Shown here one piece after another: positions 53,075 to 61,106 of a DNA stretch of 64,000 nt (position 1 is the stretch's first letter; every line of letters begins with the position of its first letter). The notes beneath the pieces are model-generated. The model was not told where the DNA came from. It ran no database searches and saw only the letters and a list, made by a program, of their open reading frames with translations. Source of the DNA: Bog-877 sp050734135 (GTDB lineage: Bacteria > Chloroflexota > Dormibacteria > Aeolococcales > Bog-877); the NCBI GenBank assembly GCA_050734135.1, contig JBOHUG010000070.1, positions 124,001-188,000 of the forward strand, read 5' to 3'. The translations under genes and the position numbers were made by a program.

Positions 53075-54682
53075 CTAGTGCTTTTCCGTGACCCGATATT
53101 CGAGATGGGAACCGAAGAGCAGACGGGTTTGCGCCTCCAGGGCCGGGATCACGCTGAGGATCATGAACACCACCGGGTAGGTGAGCGTCTGCATGTCCAC
53201 CAGCCGGCGCCTCCACCAGGGCCAGCCGATGGGACGTGGCTGGAGTCGGTTGTCGAGCACCGCCACCGCGACGATGTTGAGCAAGGTGGTGGTCAGGATG
53301 ATGCCGGCCGTGGTCTCCAGGATCGCCCCCATGTTGGAGAGGGCATAGTCGTAATTAAATAGAGATGGCAGGGTGCCGGCGATCAGGATCAGCGTCGGCA
53401 CCGTGGCCCAGCTGAGGTGGTTGAACACCAGCATCTTGAAGCGTTCCAACCGAAGCCGGAGCGGGATCTCAGGGTGGGAGTTCATCCGGGAGGCCACGTA
53501 GGGGACGTCCGTGACCCCCCAAGCCCAGCGCTTGATCTGGTTGTACTGGCTGACGAGGGTGGTCCCATAGTCGGCGGCCCGGGGCGCGTCCCCATACATC
53601 GGTAGGTAGGCGGGCCGGACGTGCAGCTTTGCCCCGTAGGTGAAGAACGCCTTCCAGAAGAAGCGCGAGTCTTCCGGGATCACGTCATCGTCCCAGTACC
53701 CCACCTCGGTGAGCATCTGTAGTGACATTGAATAGGCGGAGAACATCACCAGCCGCTTGGGGTGCTGATGCAGGTAGAGCTGCCACTGGGTGCCCAGGGT
53801 GGCCATCGAGCGTACCGCCGAAGGCACCTTCCAGAGGTTGTTGAGAAACATTGGCACCGGCTGCCAAATCGAGGTCAGCCGGTCTGCCTCTGTGCAGAAC
53901 TCGTAGGTGGCGTAAGCAAGGTACTGGGGATGGACCCGGTAGTCGGAGTCGAGGTCGGTGACGATGACCCGGGTCGGATCGAGGCCCAGGCTGTCGCAGG
54001 CCCGCCGGAGCACCGGGCCCCCGTAGGCCATCGCCGCTGACTTCCCGACCACTATCCCCGGCAGCAGGGGATCCTTGATGTGCCAGAAGGCCTTGAAGCT
54101 GCCCCCGAACTTCTCCTGCAGCCGCTCCACGTTGAGGCAGCCCTGGAGATCGGTCTCCCTTGTGATGATGGCGCAGATCTTGTTCTCGTTCGGGTAGTCG
54201 GCGGCAGCTAGCGCCGAGACGGTGGCGTGAAGCGTCTCGTAGCGTTCGGTGTAGGTCGGGATCAGGAAGGCGTGGACCACCTCAGCTGGGTCCGGCTGCC
54301 CAGGGGCCTGAGCCATTTGACGCAGCCGCTCTGCCCAGTCCACCGCCTGGCCGGCCTCGAGCAGCCGGATGCCCCGAAGGACGTATCTGAAGGTGTGCAC
54401 CAGCTTGACCAGCCAGTACAGGTCGAGCACGACGGCAAAGAGCCCGAGCAGCCAGAGGTACTCAAAGTCGGTGAAAGTGATGACGAAGCCCACCAGCAGC
54501 GGGGTCACCAAGATCGTCCAAACCGTCAAGCCAGGGACCATCTCCCAGAGCCGCTGCTCCAGGCGCTCCCGGCGGGTCTGCGGCCCCTCCCTGACCCTGC
54601 GCTGGGGGGGGATGTAGGTCGGCAGGCTGCCCACCCGGGGGACTCCCGGGGGCGAGGTTTCAACCGGTGCAAAAGTGGTCAA
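53075..54682 (-). CDS. Membrane glycosyltransferase, BcsA-like GT2
   Basis: A 535-residue processive-type glycosyltransferase. Two N-terminal membrane helices, HAFLIPTYTERYETL, VIVTDLDSDYRVHP (DxD), IPEDSRFFWKAFF (the ED acid) and YNQIKRWAWGVTD (QxxRW) lie in the order of the cellulose/hyaluronan synthase family, followed by C-terminal helices. A glycan-polymerising role is likely but the sugar is unknown. Its 5' end diverges from the LPG-synthase-like gene. Confidence 0.87.
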   Translation of the reverse strand: MTTFAPVETSPPGVPRVGSLPTYIPPQRRVREGPQTRRERLEQRLWEMVPGLTVWTILVTPLLVGFVITFTDFEYLWLLGLFAVVLDLYWLVKLVHTFRYVLRGIRLLEAGQAVDWAERLRQMAQAPGQPDPAEVVHAFLIPTYTERYETLHATVSALAAADYPNENKICAIITRETDLQGCLNVERLQEKFGGSFKAFWHIKDPLLPGIVVGKSAAMAYGGPVLRRACDSLGLDPTRVIVTDLDSDYRVHPQYLAYATYEFCTEADRLTSIWQPVPMFLNNLWKVPSAVRSMATLGTQWQLYLHQHPKRLVMFSAYSMSLQMLTEVGYWDDDVIPEDSRFFWKAFFTYGAKLHVRPAYLPMYGDAPRAADYGTTLVSQYNQIKRWAWGVTDVPYVASRMNSHPEIPLRLRLERFKMLVFNHLSWATVPTLILIAGTLPSLFNYDYALSNMGAILETTAGIILTTTLLNIVAVAVLDNRLQPRPIGWPWWRRRLVDMQTLTYPVVFMILSVIPALEAQTRLLFGSHLEYRVTEKH

Positions 54683-54760
54683 CTGACCGAAATCCTAAGC
54701 TTCGCGCCACAGGGTTGAGACAAAGCGTTCGCGAACAGCGCCACCCGGACAACCTTGCTG

Positions 54761-54766
54761 TATCGT
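54761..54766 (+). promoter_or_regulatory. Possible -10 box of a leaderless transcript
   Basis: TATCGT ends eight bases before GTG 54775, the preferred start of the next gene. There is no Shine-Dalgarno before that GTG. The TANNNT-to-start spacing is that of leaderless mRNAs in high-GC bacteria. No good -35 is seen. Confidence 0.3.
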
Positions 54767-54774
54767 GCCCGACC

Positions 54775-55869
54775 GTGGGTAAGCGCACCGCCCTCACGAG
54801 TTACGCCGGTCTCCGCCGAGCCTTCTCCAGGACCTGGGTGAGAGTGGGGGTCACCGTGCTGGCCTTCGCAATTTTCGTTCACTCAGTGAACCTAGGCGCG
54901 GCGCTGCGAGCCTTCTCCCACCTCCACTGGCAGTGGGCCCTGCTGGCCATGGCCCTGGCCGGGCTCTCGGTCCTGGCGAGCATCCTGGAGTGGGGCGCCC
55001 TGGTGAGGGGCGCCGGCAAGGCGCTCGGCTGGCGCTATCTCGGGGGCTGGTACATGAAGGGCCTCTTCATTAACCAGGTACTGCCGGCCGGGGTCGGCAG
55101 CGACGCTGTCCGCGCCGTGCAGGTGGGCAAAGTGGCCGGCCACGGCCCAGTGATCGCATCCCTTGTCGGCAGCCGCATGGCCGGGACGCTGGGCATGGCG
55201 CTCTGGGGGCTCCTGGGTGCTGTGATTCTGCACAACGTGTTCCGGGTCCCCAGCCTGATTGGCTTCGCCGTCTTCAGCGGGGTGATGGTTATCTGCTGGG
55301 GCCTCGCCCTAGGCGCGGAGCGACTCTTCGCCCGGGTGCTCGGCAAGGAGCCGGCACAACTCGGTTGGCGAGTACACCTGCAGCGAATCGGTCCCTTCCT
55401 CCGCTCCCTGGCGAACTACCGCGGAACACCGGGCGCTCTCACCTGCTCGATCGCCGCCGGCGGCCTCGGCTGGGGACTGAACCTGGTCTCCATGGCGGCC
55501 TTCAGCCGGGCGCTTGGCTACAACATCTCCTGGGAGATCTTCGCCTTGGCTCTGCCGGTCGCTCTACTGGTGACCTTCATCCCGATTTCGGCTAACGGCA
55601 TCGGCCTCCGGGAGGGAGTGCTGGTCTTCCTCTTGGTTCAGTTCCATGTACCGCTTGGTATCGCCACCGCGATGGCCATTTTCGTCGACTTCCAGCTACT
55701 CCCCTTCGCCGCCGTGGGAGCAGCTCTTCATGCTGCGGAGGCGACCCTGCGCCACACTCACGGCCAACTGGCGCGGGCGGGAAGTCTGGGAAAGGGCCAG
55801 CGAGTGGCCCACACCACCTTGGCTTGGGTCGTCGCCCCAGAAGTCGTCGGCAAGCTCCCGCTTCCCTGA
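54775..55869 (+). CDS. Lysylphosphatidylglycerol synthase TM-domain (UPF0104) protein
   Basis: A 364-residue polytopic membrane protein with about eight helices. GWRYLGGWYMKGLFINQVLPAG, RAVQVGKVAG and PISANGIGLREGVLVFLL (the P-x-x-x-x-G-x-G-x-R-E motif) mark the flippase-like domain found in MprF and in glycan export. There is no aminoacyl-transferase domain. Start GTG 54775 gives a compact N-terminus; a longer frame from 54667 crosses the divergent promoter region. It may move a lipid or lipid-linked sugar. Confidence 0.85.
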   Translation: MGKRTALTSYAGLRRAFSRTWVRVGVTVLAFAIFVHSVNLGAALRAFSHLHWQWALLAMALAGLSVLASILEWGALVRGAGKALGWRYLGGWYMKGLFINQVLPAGVGSDAVRAVQVGKVAGHGPVIASLVGSRMAGTLGMALWGLLGAVILHNVFRVPSLIGFAVFSGVMVICWGLALGAERLFARVLGKEPAQLGWRVHLQRIGPFLRSLANYRGTPGALTCSIAAGGLGWGLNLVSMAAFSRALGYNISWEIFALALPVALLVTFIPISANGIGLREGVLVFLLVQFHVPLGIATAMAIFVDFQLLPFAAVGAALHAAEATLRHTHGQLARAGSLGKGQRVAHTTLAWVVAPEVVGKLPLP

Positions 55870-55882
55870 GACAGACCAACCC

Positions 55883-56731
55883 TCAGCTCCCGGCCGACTC
55901 CGCCTCCAGCAACCGCCGCTTGCGCTCTTTACCCCAGCGATAGCCCCCATCTCCGCCTGCCGCCGGGACCACCCGGTGACAGGGGATGACAAGCGCAACC
56001 TGGTTGGTGGCGCAGGCTCGGGCGACCGCCCTGGCTGCCGTCGGCCTGCCAATCTCCCGGGCCAGCGCGCCGTAAGTCTTGGTCCGGCCGCGAGGGATCC
56101 GCTGGATCTGACGCCAGACCCGCCACTGAAACACTGTGCCGTGGACATCTATGGGCAGCTCCTGCTTCCCCGCCTGACCCGCCGCCAGGCTGAGCGCGGC
56201 TGCCTTCACGTCAACTAAGCCGTCGTCATCGCGACTCAGCCGAGCCGCCGGAAACTCCTCCCGCAGCTGCCCCTCTAGAGACCGTTCATCGTCTCCCATC
56301 TTTACCGAACAGACTCCCCGATCGGTGGCCGCCACCAAGAGTGGTCCGAGGAATGACGGGAAGACGGTAAAGCGGATTTCGACACCAACGCCGCCTGTTC
56401 GAAACTGGGTAGGTGACATTCCGAGGGCGGCCGGGACCACCTCGTAGAAGGCCCGGCTTGAACCGAATCCAGCGTCGTAGAGGGCTTCGGTCACGGGAGC
56501 GCCACCAGCCAGCGCCGCCCGAGCGCGCTGGGTCCTCAGAGCCCGGGCGTACTCGGCGGGCGAGATCCCGAACGCTCTCCTGAAGCGCCGCCGCAGCTGG
56601 CTGGGATTGAGCCCCACCTCCGTCGCCAGGGAATCGGTGTTCCAGCAGTCCGGTGCTCGCTCCAGAAGGTGCCGGGCCCGCGCCACCGACTCTTCCGGAA
56701 GTGGACTGGTGCCGAGTTGGGTGGTGGCCAT
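55883..56731 (-). CDS. AraC-type HTH fused to methylated-DNA-protein cysteine methyltransferase
   Basis: A 282-residue Ada-like repair/regulator. Residues ~15-105 form an AraC HTH (LATEVGLNPSQLRRRFRRAF, then YDAGFGSSRAFYE). A linker follows, then the MGMT domain with TVFQWRVWRQIQRIPRGRT (DNA-binding helix) and the acceptor VIPCHRVV. The N-terminal Ada zinc domain with its methylphosphotriester-accepting Cys is absent. Start ATG 56731. Converges with the preceding gene. Confidence 0.9.
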   Translation of the reverse strand: MATTQLGTSPLPEESVARARHLLERAPDCWNTDSLATEVGLNPSQLRRRFRRAFGISPAEYARALRTQRARAALAGGAPVTEALYDAGFGSSRAFYEVVPAALGMSPTQFRTGGVGVEIRFTVFPSFLGPLLVAATDRGVCSVKMGDDERSLEGQLREEFPAARLSRDDDGLVDVKAAALSLAAGQAGKQELPIDVHGTVFQWRVWRQIQRIPRGRTKTYGALAREIGRPTAARAVARACATNQVALVIPCHRVVPAAGGDGGYRWGKERKRRLLEAESAGS

Positions 56732-56811
56732 CTCCTGCACCTTACCCGGCGCCGCTTCAATCCGCCATCCGATTTCGGCAGCTCCCGGGACCCTCGAAGT
56801 GGCGTCCCGCG

Positions 56812-57723
56812 TCAGACGGCAGCACCCCCTCCCAGATCTCTCTCGGGCAGTTTGGCGGGGAAGGTCCGCCGCCACAGGGCCACGAAGTGGCCGAGCGCCG
56901 TCGCCGCCAGGACGGCGCCCAGGGCGATATCCGTCTGTCCTGCTGGTCCGCCGGCGAGGACCAGCAGGGATGAGACGCCGATCGTCACCGCGCTGGCCAG
57001 GGTGTTGATCTTGCCGAATCGAGTTGCCACCAGCGCCGGACGACGCCGGAGCCACGGATAGAGCAGCAGAAACCCCACTCCCGGAAGCCCGTAACGAGCT
57101 AGCACCAGGACCGCCAACCAAAGAGGAATGAATCCGACCAGAAGGCACGCCACCGCGCAGAGCGAGAAGAAGACCGTGTCCATGATCGGGTCGATGGCTC
57201 GTCCCAGAACCGTGAGCGGTCCGGCCCGGCGGGCGATGAAGCCATCGGCCATATCGAGGGCGGCAATCGGCGCGGCGATGACCAGGAACAGGGTGCGAGC
57301 CAGTCCCAGCGGCGGCAAGGCGGCGTAGAGCACGACCGGCAAGGACAGATAGGCCCGCACCGCGGTGATGCCATTGGGAACCCCAAACCGGTCGATCGGC
57401 GACTGGTCGGGGTACCGCAGCAGCAGCGAGATCCCGGCGAACAGGCACGCCGTGGTCGCGGCCCACCAGGCGGCCCCACAAACCAGCCCCAGCAGCAAGC
57501 GGCCTCCGAGCTGGCCGGCACTCGCCCCGGAGCCCAAAGTGAGTGCGAGACCAAGCCCACTCCAGAGGGTCATTGAGACACGCAGCGAGCGCGACCCGCT
57601 CCAGCGATCAGCCGCCCCGGTGAAGAGCCGAGCTACCGCCGCCCCCGGGCCGATGTTCTGAACTTCGGGGATAGCCGGCGGGACCGAATTGGGCCTCGAG
57701 GATTCTCCGGAACTGTCCTCCAC
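56812..57723 (-). CDS. CDP-alcohol phosphatidyltransferase family protein
   Basis: A 303-residue membrane enzyme of phospholipid synthesis. DMADGFIARRAGPLTVLG followed by RAIDPIMD reproduces the full D-x2-D-G-x2-A-R-x8-G-x3-D-x3-D signature, so it should be active. About eight helices. The alcohol substrate (glycerol phosphate, inositol, other) cannot be told. It is 81 bases upstream of the MGMT fusion, same strand. Confidence 0.9.
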   Translation of the reverse strand: MEDSSGESSRPNSVPPAIPEVQNIGPGAAVARLFTGAADRWSGSRSLRVSMTLWSGLGLALTLGSGASAGQLGGRLLLGLVCGAAWWAATTACLFAGISLLLRYPDQSPIDRFGVPNGITAVRAYLSLPVVLYAALPPLGLARTLFLVIAAPIAALDMADGFIARRAGPLTVLGRAIDPIMDTVFFSLCAVACLLVGFIPLWLAVLVLARYGLPGVGFLLLYPWLRRRPALVATRFGKINTLASAVTIGVSSLLVLAGGPAGQTDIALGAVLAATALGHFVALWRRTFPAKLPERDLGGGAAV

Positions 57724-57818
57724 CCCTTAGAGAGTAGGGCTACTTGGCGGCCTCGGCTGGCGCGGACTCTGATCGGTAGCCTTTACGATCACTCGACACC
57801 CGCCGGGCAACCGCCCAG

Positions 57819-57894
57819 GCCCTCGTAGCTCAGGGGATAGAGCAGCGGTTTCCTAAACCGCGTGTCGGAGGTTCAAGTCCTTCCGGGGGCACCA
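57819..57894 (+). tRNA. tRNA-Arg(CCT)
   Basis: Cloverleaf: acceptor GCCCTCG/CGGGGGC (one G-T pair), anticodon stem GCGGT/ACCGC around loop TTCCTAA (anticodon CCT), T arm GGAGGTTCAAGTCCTTCC, CCA encoded at 57892-57894. Accessory DNA with a recombinase starts just downstream, so the tRNA 3' end is a candidate attachment site. Confidence 0.95.
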
Positions 57895-57952
57895 CTTTTG
57901 AGTTCCAGCGCGTGCCGCCTTGTGCCGTTCAAAACCGGGTACTTCCATCCCC

Positions 57953-58028
57953 GTGGCTGTCAGCTTGGCTGTCAAAATCCGGTGGCGTCGTGGGCCGGTT
58001 TGACAGCCACAGAAGGCCTTTGACAGCC
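57953..58028. repeat. Four TGACAGCC repeats, two per strand, around an inverted centre
   Basis: GGCTGTCA occurs at 57955-57962 and 57967-57974, and TGACAGCC at 58001-58008 and 58021-58028. The outer left and inner right copies extend to GTGGCTGTCA/TGACAGCCAC. The set lies 60 bases past tRNA-Arg(CCT). The layout suggests recombinase or regulator binding sites; no protein is known to bind them. Confidence 0.6.
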
Positions 58029-58152
58029 AGCGCGGCGGGGCTGGGTGAGCCGCCCGGGTCACCCCCCCCCGTGGCTGGGTGCTGGGAGTCGTGGGCACCA
58101 CCCAGCGGGGCTTGGAACGCGTTACAGCGGCCCGGGTCGGCTGTGGCAGCGC

Positions 58153-58647
58153 CTAGCGGGCCATTCGGGCCAGGGATCGCTCAATCCGGCCCACCCAGGC
58201 GTCACTGGCAGCGAGGAACCGCCGCTCGGCCAGGTGGCTATCCCAGAACAGCCGGTCATATGTCGCCCACCGCATCCGGGGCGGCTTGGGAGGGAACGGC
58301 GCCAGCAGGTTCGCGGATCCTCCTAGCCTGAGCCTGATCGCTTGCGCCCGGTTGGCGGCGCGGTGCCAGGCGCTGGCCCGCTGAGACTCGAAGACGAGCC
58401 CAAGGCACGCTCGGCAGCGGAACTGGTGCCCGCACTGGTAGAGCTTGGCCCTGCGGCTCCCGCAGCCGGGACACACCCACCAGGGCCGCTCCCCGCCGAA
58501 GTGGCAGGGAGTGTAGGTGATGGTCAGCCCGAACTCGCCTGGGCCGTAGTAGCGATGGTCCCAGCGATTGATGTTCAGCACCGGCAGGCTCCCGACCGTG
58601 GCCTTCGTCGGCCACCTAGACCACTGCCCCGAACCTAGTCCGCCCAA
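58153..58647 (-). CDS. GGxGSGxW zinc-ribbon protein of mobile elements
   Basis: A 164-residue protein starting TTG 58647. It begins with GGLGSGQWSRW, then has TPCHFGGERPWWVCPGCGSR and QCGHQFRCRACLGLVFES (two CxxC knuckles) and RAQAIRLRLGG. This architecture recurs in uncharacterised proteins of bacterial phages and integrative elements. It is shorter than typical members in the middle. The function is unknown; nucleic-acid binding is inferred from the zinc ribbon. Confidence 0.75.
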   Translation of the reverse strand: MGGLGSGQWSRWPTKATVGSLPVLNINRWDHRYYGPGEFGLTITYTPCHFGGERPWWVCPGCGSRRAKLYQCGHQFRCRACLGLVFESQRASAWHRAANRAQAIRLRLGGSANLLAPFPPKPPRMRWATYDRLFWDSHLAERRFLAASDAWVGRIERSLARMAR

Positions 58648-58720
58648 TTACACCCACCCACTTCCAGAGACCGTCACAGCCTAATGATTTAGGCAAAACC
58701 CGATGCGGGCTATCCGCCGC

Positions 58721-59398
58721 TCACGCCGCGCGCTGGGAGCCGCCACCGAGCACCTTGGCAACCGTGCTGGGCCACCAGGCGGTGCCGCCGTGCGCAGTGG
58801 GAATGCCGTCCCGGTTGAGCCCATCGGCAATCGCCTGCAAAGTCCGGCCGACCTTCCGCTCCCGGGTGACCCGACGGACCACGGATCCAGGCAGCACCCG
58901 GGGGCGGCCCAGGCGGACTCCCTGAGCCCGGCGCACGGCGAGAGCATCCTTGGTCCGCTGCCCGATCAGTCGCCGCTCAAATTGGGCGATGGCGGCCAGC
59001 ACGTGGGCCATCACTTCACCGGACGGGGTGCTGAGGTCCACTCCCAGATCTAGGGCCACCAGCGCCCAGCCCGACCGCTCGGCTTGCACCAGCAGCGCCG
59101 CTGCGTGCTGCACGGAGCGGCTGAGCCGGTCCAGCTTGGCGACCACCAGCCCGTCAGCCGTGCCACCCTCGCAGGCTCCGAGTGCCCGCTGGAGCCCGGG
59201 TCGGCTAGTGACCTTGCCCGACCACCCAGCGTCCTCCTCGATCCCCACCAGCTCCCAGCCGCGCCGCTCGCATTCGGAGCGGATGGCCCGGCGTTGGGCC
59301 TCCAGCCCGAGCCCGCTGTCAGCCTGCTCCAGGGTGCTCACCCGGGCATAGCCGACCACCTTCGCCGTCGCCGTCCGCTGCACCTTGACCCTTCTCAT
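58721..59398 (-). CDS. Serine recombinase (resolvase/invertase type)
   Basis: A 225-residue site-specific recombinase. VVGYARVSTLEQ holds the catalytic Ser, VVAKLDRLSRSV the active-site Arg pair, and VMAHVLAAIAQFERRLI the E-helix. A short Arg-rich DNA-binding tail ends with a helix-turn-helix-like segment (TLQAIADGLNRDGIPTA). The length fits small resolvases, not large phage integrases. ATG 59398; a perfect inverted repeat lies 12 bases upstream. Confidence 0.92.
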   Translation of the reverse strand: MRRVKVQRTATAKVVGYARVSTLEQADSGLGLEAQRRAIRSECERRGWELVGIEEDAGWSGKVTSRPGLQRALGACEGGTADGLVVAKLDRLSRSVQHAAALLVQAERSGWALVALDLGVDLSTPSGEVMAHVLAAIAQFERRLIGQRTKDALAVRRAQGVRLGRPRVLPGSVVRRVTRERKVGRTLQAIADGLNRDGIPTAHGGTAWWPSTVAKVLGGGSQRAA

Positions 59399-59409
59399 GT
59401 GAGATCAGT

Positions 59410-59435
59410 ATACACTAAATGACCCTTTAGTGTAT
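59410..59435. repeat. Perfect 10-bp inverted repeat upstream of the recombinase
   Basis: ATACACTAAA (59410-59419), spacer TGACCC, TTTAGTGTAT (59426-59435). It is AT-rich in GC-rich surroundings and begins 12 bases before the recombinase ATG. It could be a recombination half-site pair, an operator, or part of the promoter. Confidence 0.75.
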
Positions 59436-59716
59436 GACCGAAGCTCATCCGAATCGAGTGAAGGCGAGAGTCACTTACCACGTCTTGTGACCTTTGATAT
59501 GCGATGACCATTGGAGCAAGCGGATGGTGACCATCTCGTCTGGCCCGCTGGGCGAGGTCAACACCGTCGGCGGCGGCACGTTCAAGGCGCGCAGTGATTC
59601 CGGGGTACCCTCACCTCCTCCTGGCGAGCTCAGTCCAGAAACCACCGCAGGGCCGACCCTCGCAACGTACGCTCTGAGTGGACCGCCTGCAGGCGGAACC
59701 TCCCGCCTTCAATGGA
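59436..59716. other. Intergenic stretch with no convincing gene
   Basis: Short plus-strand frames exist but have no ribosome-binding site or recognisable content. It separates the recombinase from the winged-helix fragment. Confidence 0.35.
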
Positions 59717-60034
59717 CTACGGATTGTCCGTTGGAGGTGAGGTTTCTATGATCGGCGGGCGGATCCGCCAGCGGTGAGCCCTCCCCGACGGATCGTGCTC
59801 GACGACCCCACGACCAGCCAGAGGCAGCAGGACCTTGCGTACGGCCTCTTGGCTGGGCCGCGGCCCGCTCAGCCCAGCCACCACTTCGCCGGTCTTCTGC
59901 CAGTCCCCTACGGCCCGAAGGACTTGCACTACCCGGTCCGCCAGCTCAGCTGAGCGTAGCTCGCGAGGGTCACCCAACATCCGGTAGCCGCCCTCCAGCG
60001 TGCGCTCGTAGATGCTCTCGCACGATTCGATCAA
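59717..60034 (-). CDS. Short winged-helix protein, possibly a truncated C-terminus
   Basis: About 105 residues. SIYERTLEGGYRMLGDPREL and LADRVVQVLRAVGDWQKTGEV are followed by SQEAVRKVLLPLAGRGVVEHD and RAHRWRIRPP, a winged-helix-like C-terminal end. It resembles the tail of larger element-borne helicase/primase proteins, so it may be a 5'-truncated remnant. TTG 60034 is a weak start; the frame runs on into the opposing promoter. Confidence 0.45.
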   Translation of the reverse strand: MIESCESIYERTLEGGYRMLGDPRELRSAELADRVVQVLRAVGDWQKTGEVVAGLSGPRPSQEAVRKVLLPLAGRGVVEHDPSGRAHRWRIRPPIIETSPPTDNP

Positions 60035-60101
60035 GCGCGAATGCGTCTGCAGTCTCCGCCGCGGTTCGCCGACAGTTCGCGACAGCGCGGGAGGCGGGCG
60101 G

Positions 60102-60107
60102 TACAAT
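60102..60107 (+). promoter_or_regulatory. -10 box of a leaderless transcript
   Basis: TACAAT ends six bases before GTG 60114 (GTG 60117 also in frame), with no Shine-Dalgarno between. This is the classic leaderless layout. The -35 region has no clear hexamer. Confidence 0.45.
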
Positions 60108-60113
60108 TCTTCG

Positions 60114-61085
60114 GTGGTGACGAGAACCGTGGCAGATGGGTGGCTCTCTCAGAGCGCGGTAACCGAACCCGGAGCCGCAGGGCCAGCCATCGACCGCCTT
60201 CGGCCCGACCCCGCCCAGCTGCGGCAGGTGAGCCAGGAGCTGGTGGCCCATTACTTTGCCCTCACCGAAGGCGCTATCAGCGGCCTGGATGACGAGCGCG
60301 CCGGGGACGTCGACGCCCGGTATGCCGATGTGATGTTCGCCCGCCTCCTGGGTCGGGGTGTTCCCGAGCTGTCGCGGCCGCGGCCTGAGACGGAGCGTGT
60401 GCTCGGCTGCTGCCGGGACTTCACCTTGCTATTCGTTTCGATGGCTCGCCACAAGGGCATTGCGGCCCGGGCCAGGGTGGGATACGCGACCTACTTCCAG
60501 CCGGGGTGGTTCATCGACCACGTAATTGCCGAGATCTGGGACGAGGGCAAGGGCCGGTGGCGGCTTGTCGAGCCTGAGATCAGCGAGGAGCTGGCCAGCC
60601 AGGCCGGGAGTGGGGGCTTTGACCCGCTCGACGTCCCACCGGCCATCTTTCTGACCGGGCCGAGGGCGTGGCAGGCGGCCCGGGCGGGGACGATCGACCC
60701 TGAGCGCTTCGTGGTCTCGCCGGAGATCGACGAGCCCTACACCCGTGGCTGGCTCTCGCTGAGGCATCACCTGGTCCAGGATCTGGCGGCCCTCACCAAG
60801 ACCGAGATGCTGCTCTGGGATCAGTGGGGGATGCTCGGCGACCCCGACGTACTCGGCCAGGCGAGGACGCTTGATGAGCTCGCCGCAGTGACCGTTGACT
60901 CCCAGCGAAGTCTGAACGAGCTCGAGACCTGGGCCCGAAGAGATGGACTCAGGGTTCCAGCCACGGTGGTCAGCTACAGTCCCGCCAGGCCAGGTCCGAC
61001 CGAGGTAGACGTTACCCGGGTGAGCTCAACCCTTGGCTGGACGGCGCCGGCCGAGGCCTCAAGGTCAGACCTCTTACCCAGCTAG
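60114..61085 (+). CDS. Transglutaminase-like domain protein
   Basis: A 323-residue protein. LGCCRDFTLLFVSMARHKG has the nucleophile Cys, IDHVIAEIWDEGKGRWRLV the His. The acid position reads EPE where most members have Asp, so activity is uncertain. No signal peptide, so a cytoplasmic role. The C-terminal ~120 residues are specific. Its own promoter and terminator isolate it from the mobile genes on the other strand. The target is unknown; proteins of this kind in bacteria include peptidases and amidases. Confidence 0.82.
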   Translation: MVTRTVADGWLSQSAVTEPGAAGPAIDRLRPDPAQLRQVSQELVAHYFALTEGAISGLDDERAGDVDARYADVMFARLLGRGVPELSRPRPETERVLGCCRDFTLLFVSMARHKGIAARARVGYATYFQPGWFIDHVIAEIWDEGKGRWRLVEPEISEELASQAGSGGFDPLDVPPAIFLTGPRAWQAARAGTIDPERFVVSPEIDEPYTRGWLSLRHHLVQDLAALTKTEMLLWDQWGMLGDPDVLGQARTLDELAAVTVDSQRSLNELETWARRDGLRVPATVVSYSPARPGPTEVDVTRVSSTLGWTAPAEASRSDLLPS

Positions 61086-61106
61086 CGGCCCACTGATCTG
61101 GGCCGC
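61085..61106 (+). terminator. Hairpin terminator after the transglutaminase-like gene
   Basis: GCGGCCCA (61085-61092), loop CTGATC, TGGGCCGC (61099-61106): an 8-bp perfect GC stem starting in the stop codon. No T-tract follows. Confidence 0.6.

Noticed and set aside
56732..57481. Extension of the AraC-MGMT protein into an Arg/Gly-rich 250-residue N-terminus
   Set aside because: It overlaps the CDP-alcohol phosphatidyltransferase gene in another frame and has no domain content.
57853..58101. Minus-strand frame across tRNA-Arg(CCT) with a protein ending CPRKDLNLRHAV
   Set aside because: It is the translated shadow of the tRNA; such peptides are common annotation artefacts next to tRNA genes.
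59494..59751. Plus-strand 85-codon frame
   Set aside because: No Shine-Dalgarno or leaderless promoter, Pro/Gly/Ser-rich without structure, and it runs into the opposing winged-helix frame.
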